A DNA stretch of 64,000 bases from Diadema setosum (lineage: Eukaryota > Echinodermata > Echinoidea > Diadematoida > Diadematidae). Of this stretch, positions 35,201-40,593 are shown piece by piece. Below the pieces are notes generated by a model. It made no database searches and was not told where the DNA came from. It worked only from the letters and a program-made list of their open reading frames with translations. Location of the stretch: positions 15,212,084 to 15,276,083 of the forward strand of contig NC_092692.1 of assembly GCF_964275005.1 (NCBI RefSeq), written 5' to 3'. A program made the position numbers and the translations under genes. Each line of letters starts with the position of its first letter. Position 1 is the stretch's first letter.

Positions 35201-35828
35201 GAAGACCGAGAGTGGGCTCCCGAGCTGTGCTTGCATGGATTGGTCGTGGTCACACCTTCCATGTAAGCATATGTTTGCCGTTCTTCTACATGGGCAAGGA
35301 GCAAATTGGTTGCAATTGCCTGAGATGTTCAGAGAGTCACCATTTTTCACCCTCGACAAGGAAGTAACATCTTACATTGGGATGACTCTTGAACCTGACG
35401 TGCATCGTGAGGTGCCTCCAGTCGATTCGCAGTGCTCACTAGAGCCGTTGGAAGGAAGGGTGGGCCGAAAATCAGCCACGAAGCGGATTGCTCTCAGATG
35501 CAGAGAGAAACTGGACCTTATCAAGGACATGTCGTACATGTGCGACAATGTAGGAATCCTGCAGTATGCAGATGATCATCTAACAGCACTCGTAATGACA
35601 CTACAGGACATGATGAACACAGATGAAGGCTTAGTCCCTGCCCCTGTTGTGCACAGTGTCAGATTCAAAAGAAAGATCACCCAGAGCCAGAGTAAAAGGG
35701 TAAAGGCTGCACGAGATCTACCTTTGCGCAAGAAGAAATCACAAAGACGAGTTGGAATGGCAGCAGACCGGGCAAAAGTAAACAGAAAGATCGCTACTAC
35801 CATTGCTTTCGTGCAGGAAGAGAAATGA
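4939..35828 (+). CDS. Spliced gene 1: MULE transposase-derived SWIM zinc-finger protein, 12 coding exons, 941 aa
   Basis: Seen: twelve exons join at matching phases into 942 codons including the stop. The domain order is: N-terminal FAR1/CARF-like region (~20-270, with PYDGVPFVTTGR at 119-130, C135, GCPAR from G178 and a His pair H261/H265); helical linker (~270-430); RNase-H-like MULE core (~430-660); SWIM finger (C742, C744, C754, H756); basic tail (~885-930). The acidic triad is present: D439 in LLDATYKT, D504 in FMTDFSE and E621 in NNGLEAQN. The CDFHRE motif (525-530) lies between the second and third. Known: this architecture marks MULE/Mutator transposases and domesticated relatives such as ZSWIM1/ZSWIM3 and CARF-like invertebrate proteins. 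Inference: a nuclear DNA-binding protein that is host-resident, since 11 introns interrupt it and no terminal inverted repeats are apparent. Whether it keeps any strand-transfer activity cannot be told. The least certain boundary is the exon 4 acceptor. Confidence 0.85.
5434..5725. repeat. Foldback word-repeat element, copy 1 (gene 1 intron 1)
   Basis: It opens GGTCATTCCGAGAGATCGAC, contains AACACGGGGCTAAAGTAAGT and closes with CTTGCACCC. The same landmarks stand in the same order in the element at 60577-60909. Words such as GACTCATGGGCTGT appear near the right and diverged reverse complements near the left. Confidence 0.65.
5925..6060. repeat. Word-repeat segment of GAGCATTCAAT / ATTCGAATT units (intron 1)
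   Basis: Short words such as GAGCAGTC, GAGCATTCAA, CAGCACTC and TCATTCAA follow each other over about 130 bp on alternating strands. It resembles the other word-built elements of the window in style but not in sequence. Confidence 0.45.
7088..7158. repeat. 71-bp dispersed repeat, copy 1
   Basis: AATAACATAGAATCAGTGCC up to GTTAACAGCATTAATGCAA recurs at 12569-12639 with two differences. This copy is in gene 1 intron 1, the other in intron 2. Confidence 0.85.
7309..7535 (+). CDS. Gene 1 coding exon 2 (residues 83-158)
   Basis: The acceptor ATACAG gives phase 1, matching exon 1. It carries VPYDGVPFVTTGRYFLSCMYG, which resembles the family signature of a P-[FY]-D-G-V-P-F-V run followed by C-x-Y-G. 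C135 is the likely first zinc ligand of a WRKY-GCM1/FAR1-type cluster. The donor is GTGACG, a weak site, chosen because it leaves phase 0 and joins exon 3 in frame. Confidence 0.8.
8566..9141 (-). pseudogene. LINE reverse transcriptase thumb / C-terminal fragment
   Basis: 191 codons continue the element above in another frame: VSSIKFLGLFIDSDLSWKSH, LIAPYLNYGILVWG and RVQKRAIRNI, then the YPTRQSDAFHLPRTRT tail. These are typical of the thumb and C-terminus of CR1/L2-like proteins. Confidence 0.85.
9220..10197 (-). pseudogene. LINE reverse transcriptase fragment
   Basis: 325 codons stay open across the fingers and palm of a non-LTR reverse transcriptase. The motifs run in the expected order: GCDGITNFLLK, VPIFKKGQ, NYRPISLLTS, QFGFRKNHST, FLDFSKAFDTIDH, GVPQGSLLGP and CFADDSNLFF. 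The catalytic aspartates are present. It loses frame directly after the FADD box. Confidence 0.9.
12569..12639. repeat. 71-bp dispersed repeat, copy 2
   Basis: It matches 7088-7158 at 69 of 71 positions. Both copies are preceded by A-rich sequence. It may be the conserved end of a short interspersed element. Confidence 0.85.
13437..13668. repeat. Tandem duplication, 126-bp period, two copies
   Basis: The segment that starts AATTTGGATATGAAAGGTAG recurs 126 bp later with few differences. Both copies end in GGTTGCAATCGGAC. It lies in intron 2 of gene 1, next to a poly-G run. No coding sense is seen. Confidence 0.85.
14146..14256 (+). CDS. Gene 1 coding exon 3 (residues 159-195), 37 codons
   Basis: This short exon is easily missed. 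The acceptor is ATATACAG and the donor CAG/GTACGC, phase 0 on both sides. It reads PRKRRRVIQ, then SKKKGCPARVFMKEVIRFP. The K-K-x-x-CPA motif followed by an E-V-x-x-[FY]-P strand is the expected continuation of the zinc cluster begun in exon 2, and C179 is the second ligand. A 6.6-kb intron holding a LINE separates it from exon 2. Confidence 0.8.
14590..14790 (+). repeat. Word-repeat element, divergent copy (intron 3)
   Basis: It begins GTGGAGCCGGG, like the copies near 26.3 and 31.4 kb, and continues as degenerate units of the form GGAAATGTACAAAC. The open frames here are by-products of the reiterated words. It is more diverged than the other copies, so probably older. Confidence 0.55.
15277..15312. 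repeat. (TA)n microsatellite
   Basis: A pure TA tract in intron 3 of gene 1. Confidence 0.95.
15733..15954 (+). CDS. Gene 1 coding exon 4 (residues 196-269)
   Basis: The frame contains RRIYMTLPSDEKHAGTHPTG, the family motif of an RIY-strand, an LP turn and a His pair before PTG; the histidines H261 and H265 are the likely last zinc ligands. The donor is GTAACC, phase 0. The acceptor is uncertain: CTCAAG ending at 15732 keeps phase 0 with exon 3, and the AAG ending at 15735 would remove one residue. Other AG sites nearby give the wrong phase. Confidence 0.7.
16866..17092 (+). CDS. Gene 1 coding exon 5 (residues 270-345)
   Basis: The acceptor TATATAG gives phase 0, and the GTATGC donor leaves phase 2. 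The helical stretch VKNKLEELVGHGVTTVSEAR is followed by DTAYYPTDRVIRNHIYAARM. That is the hallmark linker of this family between the N-terminal zinc region and the transposase core, with a [KR]-x-YYPT-x-x-x-[IL]-RNH-[IV] pattern. Confidence 0.85.
18130..18262. repeat. Foldback element of AAGCAATTGCTT / CAAGCAAAAG words
   Basis: The palindromic word AGCAATTGCT occurs three times in about 130 bp. The word CAAGCAAAAGG at about 18169 is matched by its reverse complement at about 18211. The segment can fold almost end to end. It sits in intron 5 of gene 1 and I see no coding capacity. Confidence 0.7.
18560..19263 (-). mobile_element. LINE 3' fragment
   Basis: On the minus strand the reading frame at 19,263-18,949 gives RT thumb/C-terminal motifs: RIRTYFDENSMKMIVQACIV, SKLDYCNVLLYGLPDSQ and LKDLHWLPIR. 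About 390 bp of 3' UTR follows, ending in an AT-rich CGCTTTATAAATTG-type terminus. It is a 5'-truncated copy in intron 5, of a family different from the 7.7-11 kb LINE. Confidence 0.75.
19569..19638. repeat. (ATTC)n microsatellite abutting an acceptor
   Basis: About 17 uninterrupted ATTC units occupy the branch-point/pyrimidine region of the intron 5 acceptor, ending about 10 nt before exon 6 of gene 1. Confidence 0.95.
19648..19772 (+). CDS. Gene 1 coding exon 6 (residues 345-387)
   Basis: The acceptor GACTAG, in phase 2, completes Arg345. YAKLDQENLQKQVEEWRTQN is the family linker helix (D-Q-E-N-L-x-x-x-[IV]-x-x-W). The donor GTGCCT is weak but leaves phase 1, which joins exon 7 in frame. 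The acceptor is preceded by a (ATTC)n array, and an (AAAC)n-rich tract follows the donor. Confidence 0.8.
20307..20436 (+). CDS. Gene 1 coding exon 7 (residues 387-430)
   Basis: The acceptor TTACAG gives phase 1. An acidic stretch (DDMNDEDE) leads into FFFCHQTEYQRHLLQRY, the conserved strand and helix just before the first catalytic aspartate, where [FY]-x-x-Q-T-x-x-Q-x-x-L-L is typical. The donor GTTATT is non-consensus but keeps phase 2 for exon 8. Confidence 0.8.
21532..21797 (+). CDS. Gene 1 coding exon 8: MULE core with catalytic Asp 1 and 2
   Basis: In phase 2 this exon reads GNTLCLLDATYKTTRYELPM, then FFLAVKTNFGYSVAGQFVVQ, then FMTDFSEREIRAIEETFPG. D439 and D504 are the first two acidic residues of the RNase-H fold. 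The 65-residue spacing and the A-I-x-x-x-F-P that follows agree with MULE transposases. The donor is GTAGAG, phase 1. Confidence 0.9.
22762..23750 (-). mobile_element. LINE 3' fragment (intron 8)
   Basis: A 198-codon minus-strand frame (23,749-23,153) carries RT C-terminal motifs: IQAHFDYCSVVRG, LDKLQSLQNRSLRAVLK and the terminal GASLWNDVVRHISSDISLDTF. The 3' UTR ends in a (TTGAA)n-type tail at about 22,762-22,785. A shorter, similar tail near 22,345-22,395 may be a further 3'-end scrap. It is 5'-truncated and moderately young, judging by its intact frame. Confidence 0.8.
23960..24450 (-). mobile_element. LINE C-terminal fragment, second family (intron 8)
   Basis: Minus-strand reading gives LNYGISA and then LLQKKALRIICNA near 24,380-24,270. 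After a gap come YHSYPTRQSNEFHLTLLRTV and HTGPRFWNTL near 24,130-24,010. These are end-of-RT motifs of a CR1/L2-like LINE. It is heavily decayed, with frame changes between the two blocks. Confidence 0.65.
25179..25536. mobile_element. TTAA-flanked foldback MITE, copy 1 (intron 8)
   Basis: TTAA lies directly outside both ends (25175-25178 and 25537-25540). The termini are AGGAGATGGC and, reverse-complemented, AGGGAGTGCC. The two halves are extended inverted repeats of each other (for example GATGATTGTTCGAA near the left, TTCGAACAATCATC near the right). The element is 358 bp and non-coding. A TTAA target-site duplication fits a piggyBac-type non-autonomous element. A second copy lies at 61475-61838. 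Confidence 0.8.
25826..26070 (+). CDS. Gene 1 coding exon 9 (residues 519-600), C/D-x-x-H motif
   Basis: The acceptor CTTCAG gives phase 1. CHVFLCDFHREQSWVRWV contains the cysteine/histidine motif that lies between the second Asp and the Glu in MULE transposases. A helical insertion follows, including YERALESLKTSQIW, then LQTWFSKQWIPHSR. The donor is GTGAGT, the one strong donor of this gene. Confidence 0.9.
26301..26470 (+). repeat. Word-repeat element of GGGAAATGTGCAAACGCC units
   Basis: It starts GTGGAGCCGGG and carries about seven units with an 18-bp core period. Spacers then occur in the order GTCTTGCC, TTTCATCAAC, GTGACGCC, the same order as in the 31.2-31.4 kb copy. It lies in intron 9 of gene 1. 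The cysteine- and lysine-rich open frames here (such as ANAGKCANAGKC) are products of the words, not genes. Confidence 0.8.
26560..27230. repeat. Degenerate tandem repeats, roughly 0.2-0.3 kb units (intron 9)
   Basis: The sentence-like segment CATTTTC...CATC...ATAAATCTC...TTTCACCAAACTTGGCAG recurs near 26,590, 26,917 and 27,139. The intervening AAATTTCA..TTTGATTATGGTG is also repeated. Poly-C and poly-G runs separate the units. Related segments return near 30.06-31.10 kb. Confidence 0.6.
27726..29128 (+). mobile_element. Possible LTR fossil (single LTR-like unit), intron 9
   Basis: The unit has TGTT...AACA ends, a TATAAAAG promoter-like box near 27,993 and an AATAAA signal near 28,923. Its right end is followed at once by TTGGTCGCCCCC, which resembles the primer-binding start that follows a 5' LTR. 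No internal coding region remains, so it looks broken and old. The assignment to LTR elements, perhaps Gypsy-like, is tentative. Confidence 0.3.
29200..29966 (-). mobile_element. LINE C-terminal fragment, third family (intron 9)
   Basis: On the minus strand, NERKNELLHICSRFRTRSL, LGVLFDDQLHLTDHI and, after a frame change, LHMLHWLPVKDRLVCKLLV are RT-palm-to-C-terminus motifs of a non-LTR retrotransposon. It is decayed and lacks its 5' part. It follows immediately after the possible LTR fossil. Confidence 0.7.
30060..31100. repeat. Degenerate repeats with poly-C/poly-G junctions, partly inverted
   Basis: Units related to those at 26.6-27.2 kb occur on both strands: AAAATTTGTCAAAGATTTTT on one strand near 30,230 and GAAAAATCTGTCAAGGATCT on the other near 31,073. 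Several short blocks of the form AAGATTAAAAATTCAAGA are shared. Seven or more C or G runs of 9-14 bases lie at unit junctions. Confidence 0.55.
31190..31450 (-). repeat. Word-repeat element, inverted copy of the 26.3-kb element
   Basis: Read on the minus strand from 31,440 it begins GTGGAGCCGGG and runs through about twelve units of GGGAAATGTGCAAACGCC. The GTCTTGCC, TTTCATCGA and ACGACGCC spacers come in the same order as at 26.3 kb. It carries more units than that copy, so unit number varies between copies. Confidence 0.8.
31545..31625 (+). repeat. Short word-repeat piece next to the inverted copy
   Basis: Four to five units such as GGAATGTGCAAATGCC and GGGAAATGTGCAAAG stand about 100 bp from the inverted copy and point the other way. 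Together they form a head-to-head arrangement. Confidence 0.65.
31848..32020 (+). CDS. Gene 1 coding exon 10: catalytic Glu (residues 601-658)
   Basis: The acceptor TTTACAG gives phase 0. VWAYRNNEGIQVNTNNGLEA is followed by QNKVFKYAFL. E621 in N-G-L-E-A-Q-N is the third residue of the DDE triad, and the N-T-N-N-G-[LV]-E motif is diagnostic of this MULE group. The donor GTATGA inside AAAAGTATGAG leaves phase 2 and joins exon 11 as Lys658-Tyr. Confidence 0.85.
32229..32254. repeat. (GA)n microsatellite
   Basis: A pure GA tract in intron 10 of gene 1. Confidence 0.9.
34397..34574 (+). CDS. Gene 1 coding exon 11 (residues 658-717), GC donor
   Basis: No ATG-initiated frame shows it, but the phase-2 frame from the ATACAG acceptor is open: YIKENVSAMGCLGRSYSEAI, then YLKDRPAGFIKHCMKK. 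The [PV]-E-[FY]-L-x-x-R-P-x-x-[FV]-[IV]-K-H-C pattern is typical just before the SWIM domain. The exon must end at CAG/GCATGT to reach exon 12 in phase 0, so this is a GC-AG intron. Confidence 0.75.
35154..35828 (+). CDS. Gene 1 terminal exon 12: SWIM finger and basic tail (718-941)
   Basis: The acceptor ATTGCAG gives phase 0. It reads YDVYLKTESGLPSCACMDW, then WSHLPCKHMFAVL. C742, C744, C754 and H756 form the SWIM CxC...CxH zinc site. After an acidic/hydrophobic region, the tail is rich in Lys and Arg (RFKRKITQSQSKRVK, then LRKKKSQRR), a plausible nuclear localisation signal. It stops at TGA. Confidence 0.9.
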   Translation: MKSEVFSKKKMYDVYLKTESGLPSCACMDWSWSHLPCKHMFAVLLHGQGANWLQLPEMFRESPFFTLDKEVTSYIGMTLEPDVHREVPPVDSQCSLEPLEGRVGRKSATKRIALRCREKLDLIKDMSYMCDNVGILQYADDHLTALVMTLQDMMNTDEGLVPAPVVHSVRFKRKITQSQSKRVKAARDLPLRKKKSQRRVGMAADRAKVNRKIATTIAFVQEEK

Positions 35829-35958
35829 ATGCTATGTTTTCTTTGCAGTTGTACCAACAGATGAAGGACAACATTTGAGTAGGCATACATATCATATATT
35901 CACCCGATCTGGTAGGTCCTTTAAAAGAATGAAATGGTGTTAGACACAGCTCAGTGAA

Positions 35959-35964
35959 AATAAA
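35959..35964 (+). promoter_or_regulatory. Candidate poly(A) signal of gene 1
   Basis: AATAAA lies about 130 nt after the stop codon. A second AATAAA at 36520-36525 would give a longer UTR. Which is used cannot be told from sequence. Confidence 0.45.
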
Positions 35965-37386
35965 ACAGACATAACCAATGAGTTGTTAACAACCATTACC
36001 GAGACAATTTGTTTTTGGATACTAAAGTAGTATTGGATATATACATACAAATTCTTCATGTTTTCACATGTTTTGCATGCAACAAAGATATAACATGTTG
36101 ATAACCGTGCGGGTTGAATCACAGATCCATTTCCAAAATGATGTTGTGGAACAGCTGATTTGTTTCTCTTTCATGCCTTTGCAAGTTTCAAGCATGAGAG
36201 TGTGGTACTATCATAATTTCAAGTGATATACCCGATATATTGTGCTAAACAACAAATACATTCAAAGCGCAAAGATGAATTATTGAACGCGAATGTACAA
36301 TGTTCAACGTATATTGTTATACTGATGTTCGGCACACCAGCTGACATGAATATCTTTTCTATGTTTGTGTAATACTGTGTAATGTACTGTTATTACAGCT
36401 ATTCACCTTTCACTTACAATGTATTTCACAAAGGATTTACTGCATGGTCGGCTTTAGTTTATTTCTGACCTATTTTCCAATAATGCCCAATCAAAAATAT
36501 AACTCCTCTATAATTTCACAATAAATACACTAATTTTTACTTAGAAACACAGACTCATTATTCTTTTGTTTCATGAGAGTGATGGAAAACCGAAATCCAC
36601 TTGCCAATCAGAATTTATTATGGCTACTGCATAGCAGTTAAGATGCAAATATCAATAAAAAAAATGCACACTGTATAATAACAATGCATGGTTTGGATTA
36701 CACCAAATGTTACATGGCACTTGTAATTGCTGTGAATTTATCAGATTTTGTTTCATTTCATAACATACTTTCACGTAGTACAAGTAAATAGAATGATTTT
36801 GCAATACTGTTCATAATTTTGTTTAACGAATGAGGATTAGTAAGATCGAAATTTCTTTTGCTAAATGCAAATAAACTATGATGAAAAATTGTGTTTTAAA
36901 AGAGAAAAGTATAGGCAGACGATATTGAAAACGTTTCATATCACAATTACACTGCAACACATTGTGTTACAGCTTGCGTTTAAAAGAAAAAAAAATCAAA
37001 ATGAGAATGTTTGCATGTAACTGAACTTTTATTGTGTTGAGGATGGAGTGTTGGGGGAACACTGTTGTATTTTGTTTGTTTTTGCTTCCTTTTTCTTTGG
37101 GGGGGGGGGGGAGGAGTATGTATCTAATGGAAAATAATTCAACATTTCATATTGCATGGTTAAAGGTATCATAGATCGATTTGGAGAAAAAAAAATATGT
37201 CAGGATAGTATGTAATCATGGCAATGGGTGTTGTACTTTAGTTCTGTCTGTGATGTGTGCGACCGAGAGATGTATTGTTACAGAAGAAAAGTAGCAGAAA
37301 ATATTTCGCCGTCATTCAAATCCGATATGTTGAGTTTGTACATTTTCTACGCGACGATATCTGCAGATTTATATGTCCTTTCTTAA

Positions 37387-37807
37387 AGGCATTAGCCCAC
37401 ATTTGTAAACCTGCAGCAATTGGTGTCATAGTTAGCATGGAGTTTGGGTATGATTGCAGTAACACCTGTGCAAAATTTCGTTCCAATTAGTCCATTACTT
37501 TCATAAAAATAAATGAAAATGCACCGTAATCCGTATGCATGCGTATAACGCTCGCTAGCTCCGGTCCACGTACGTGTTACATGTACAATGTACGTAGATA
37601 TAGCCCGCGCTCGTAATTCGATTTTGGGTCGGGTTGACCCGGTTTGAAAATTGATTTTAAAACGATGATTTTCTCTCTTTTATCGAATAGTATAGACAAA
37701 GAGCGACAGGTGAGGTATGTTACTGTTATAACTTGTACTTGAAGTCATATTGGACCTGTTTTATGCAGTTTTGATTTTCGTGGGTTTGCAAATGTGGGCT
37801 AGTACCT
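37387..37807. mobile_element. TTAA-flanked MITE, second family
   Basis: TTAA flanks both sides (37383-37386 and 37808-37811). The terminal inverted repeats are AGGCATTAGCCCACATTTG and, from the right end, AGGTACTAGCCCACATTTG, 19 bp with three differences. It is 421 bp and non-coding. The TTAA duplication and AGG termini match the other TTAA element family in this window, but the interiors differ. It is probably piggyBac-type and non-autonomous. Confidence 0.8.
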
Positions 37808-38173
37808 TTAAATGCGACCGACTATATTATACTTGAAATGAATTTGTCAAGTTTGCTGTTTACAGTGGCAAAAGATTCGGTAATGTCAGAGCAGACAAAA
37901 TCTTAATTCAGTCTGAACGTGGTAGGCGTGTATTGAATAAATGTTCATTATATTGAACATGATCTGATATAACAACAAATTTGAACCACTGAAATACTTG
38001 ACTGACAAAGGAAGAAAACATCAAGTTAATATGCAGTAAAGTATACCCTGTAAATTCTCCGTACTAGAAAGGAATATGAAAAATATATATCATATATATA
38101 TATAATGTTTCCTCTATTTTGTATGCCTGCACTGCACTTTCTGATAAGTATCAAAGTTGAAAGTCCCACAATG

Positions 38174-38174
38174 C

Positions 38175-38231
<57 letters not shown>
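38174..38231. repeat. (TA)n microsatellite
   Basis: A TA tract with one interruption. The adjacent segment GGCGGAACGG...GGGGCCCGGGCCCC and the poly-T/poly-G run resemble a segment at about 525-570 read on the opposite strand. Confidence 0.9.
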
Positions 38232-38234
<3 letters not shown>

Positions 38235-39419
38235 ATATATACATACATACACACATATATGGTCGGCGGAACGGTGGGGGCCATGGGGGCCCGGGCCCCA
38301 ACAATTTTTTTTTTTTTTTTTTTTGGGGGGGGGGGTGCACCATACAAAGGTAATTATGGTGTCATCAATTTCAGTCCCCACACATTTTTCTTTTTTTTTT
38401 TTTAACCATGAAGTACGTAAGTGACACTAAATAAAAATAGATAGAGCTTTTGAGGTGTGAGCATGGTAAGGTTATACTACGTTTTCGCACTGAAAACCTT
38501 TATCTCTTTTATTATTTCTTATTCTTTTTGTTTTGTATTTGTTTCTTTTTTTAACTTGTCAGCTATAAAAACCCGGAAATAGAAGAGGCCAACACTTTTT
38601 AAAACGCTCCGCAGGCCCTGTATGATATACATAATACATGCATACATACACATATACATACGTACGTACATGCTCATTGCAATTTGATGTGAATTGAACG
38701 GAGGGAAATCTACACATTTGTGTGTATTCGGAGTCCTTATAAATTTCGTGTTCCCTGCCCCCTCCCCTCTCCATTTCCATCTGTATGCATGCCTTTAAGT
38801 TACAAAAAGTCTGGGTTCCTTCACTCACCAATACATGCTTTTGATTTTAGTCCTGCATTGTACAAGTATAGGCACGGTATAAACTCACGAACCGCAGTAT
38901 ACAAATAGCGTCTGAAATAATTCAACAGCTAGACACATCAGTGCACAAAAAACAAAAAACAAAAACAAAAACCGAGAAACGTTATTTTCCTTACTAGAAA
39001 TTAAAAGAAAATAACATTGTGTAGAATTATTTTGTCACATCCAGCTAATTTGTCTTATTGTGCTGCCGTTAATTGTGGGTGACATTAGGCCCTAAGGATT
39101 TAAGGAACATGCAAGTTTTGCTCGGTCTTCGGCAGGGTGCATTCAAATGTATTTTGTTAGTCATATTACAGTGTAGTACTTTAGCAATGATTGACTTATT
39201 ATGATGTCATAACCAGCATCTTTTCTTTAATGTTTTTATTGAACAAAGCACTGAAAAATAAAACATAAAAAAGTGACAAGAGAGAAAAAAAGAAAAAAAA
39301 AATGTAGTCACAGTTAAGTAAAAAATATGCTGACCCGTGGATATCCACTATGATGTATCGCATTAATTTCAGCGAACTATCAGTATTCGGGCCTATAACC
39401 AGAATCTTGGCTTGGAAGG

Positions 39420-39454
<35 letters not shown>

Positions 39455-40552
39455 GCTTTGTTTTGTTTTTTGTCTTCTTTTTTTTTTTTTTTTTTGCTTT
39501 TCCAACTAATCTGAATATAAAAAGAAGGAATATTGTTGAAAATATGTATTGAATTCCGTCACTCTACACGGTATCGCCACGGAGGTGTTAGTACTAATCT
39601 CTCGATCACCATAAAAGCGCGGATTGGGCGCGGGTTCAGCTTGGGCAAAGCTGGCTGGAGGCCGAAAAAAAGTCAAGTAATATTTTTCGACATGCATGTT
39701 CATCATAATCATATGCACAATTTACACATTTTTATCACATTAATTCAATTGTCTGCATGCGCGAAATAGTTATCATGGGCAAAAGTAACAAACCTTCATG
39801 TCACTTGGCGATCCCAGCATCAAAGAAACAGTATGGCTTTGGCTTACTGAAGATGTTAGAGCGCTGCGCGGCATTCCGACAGTACACTTTACACTATTGT
39901 TTTAGGGAGATACCCATTGTAATGGACGTAAAAAAAAAATTACTGAATACGTGTCCACGTGTTTTCCGTGCGCTGCATGCCCCGCCCCCAAGGAATCTCC
40001 CAAAATTATAAATATTCATGAATGACGTCAAATGACGCGGGGTCGGATCCGTGCCCATACAGTCCTACCCGAAACAAACGTCATAGTGCTCAACTACTGT
40101 CTAGTCTACACCCAAGTTCCCACTGTTAATTTTGCGAACAGCAAAAAGGTCTGGACTCTACTAAATGGTTCAAATGATATGGTATCATCGCAGAAACTAA
40201 TATTTAAACAATTAACCACATTGCGATTCTGAAAATGAAAATGTGTAATGAAGAATAACATATCACTCCAGATATGATATGAGAAGATATGACTTGAACG
40301 TAGACTTAGATCCAGTGCCAGGAGCTGAGTGTGCGCTCCCTCTTCAATTTTGGACGCACTATTTGTACGCACGCGTATGGCGACTACTTACTCTATAGGT
40401 ATAATCTCTTTGTAGTGTATTTACTTGCGTGCGTGCATGCATGCACTCAATGTAAAGGATGTGCGATACACACTGTATTGTATTATTATGCACGCTTGCG
40501 GCGTAGGCATCACCTCCAGGTAGTGGAAAGTTTCCCGTAAATCTCTCTCAAA

Positions 40553-40593
40553 ATGGGACGAAAGAAGAAGAAGCCAATGCGGCCATGGTGCTG
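40553..40593 (+). CDS. ZNF207: ZNF207 coding exon 1 (residues 1-14)
   Basis: The ATG context is CAAAATGG. It encodes [13 protein letters not shown] and the first two bases of Trp14; C13 is the first zinc ligand. The donor is GTATCC. A similarly short first coding exon ending at Trp14 is expected in the family. The 5' UTR extends upstream by an unknown length. Confidence 0.9.

Larger units (their letters stand above)
35829..40552. other. Intergenic region between gene 1 and ZNF207
   Basis: No coding exon was found. It contains two AATAAA signals, a TTAA-flanked MITE (37387-37807), a (TA)n array (about 38174-38231), a poly-T/poly-G junction at about 38303-38335 and a (GTT)n tract near 39420-39455. 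The last few hundred bases, which are less AT-rich, probably contain the ZNF207 promoter and 5' UTR. No TATA box is evident. Confidence 0.6.
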
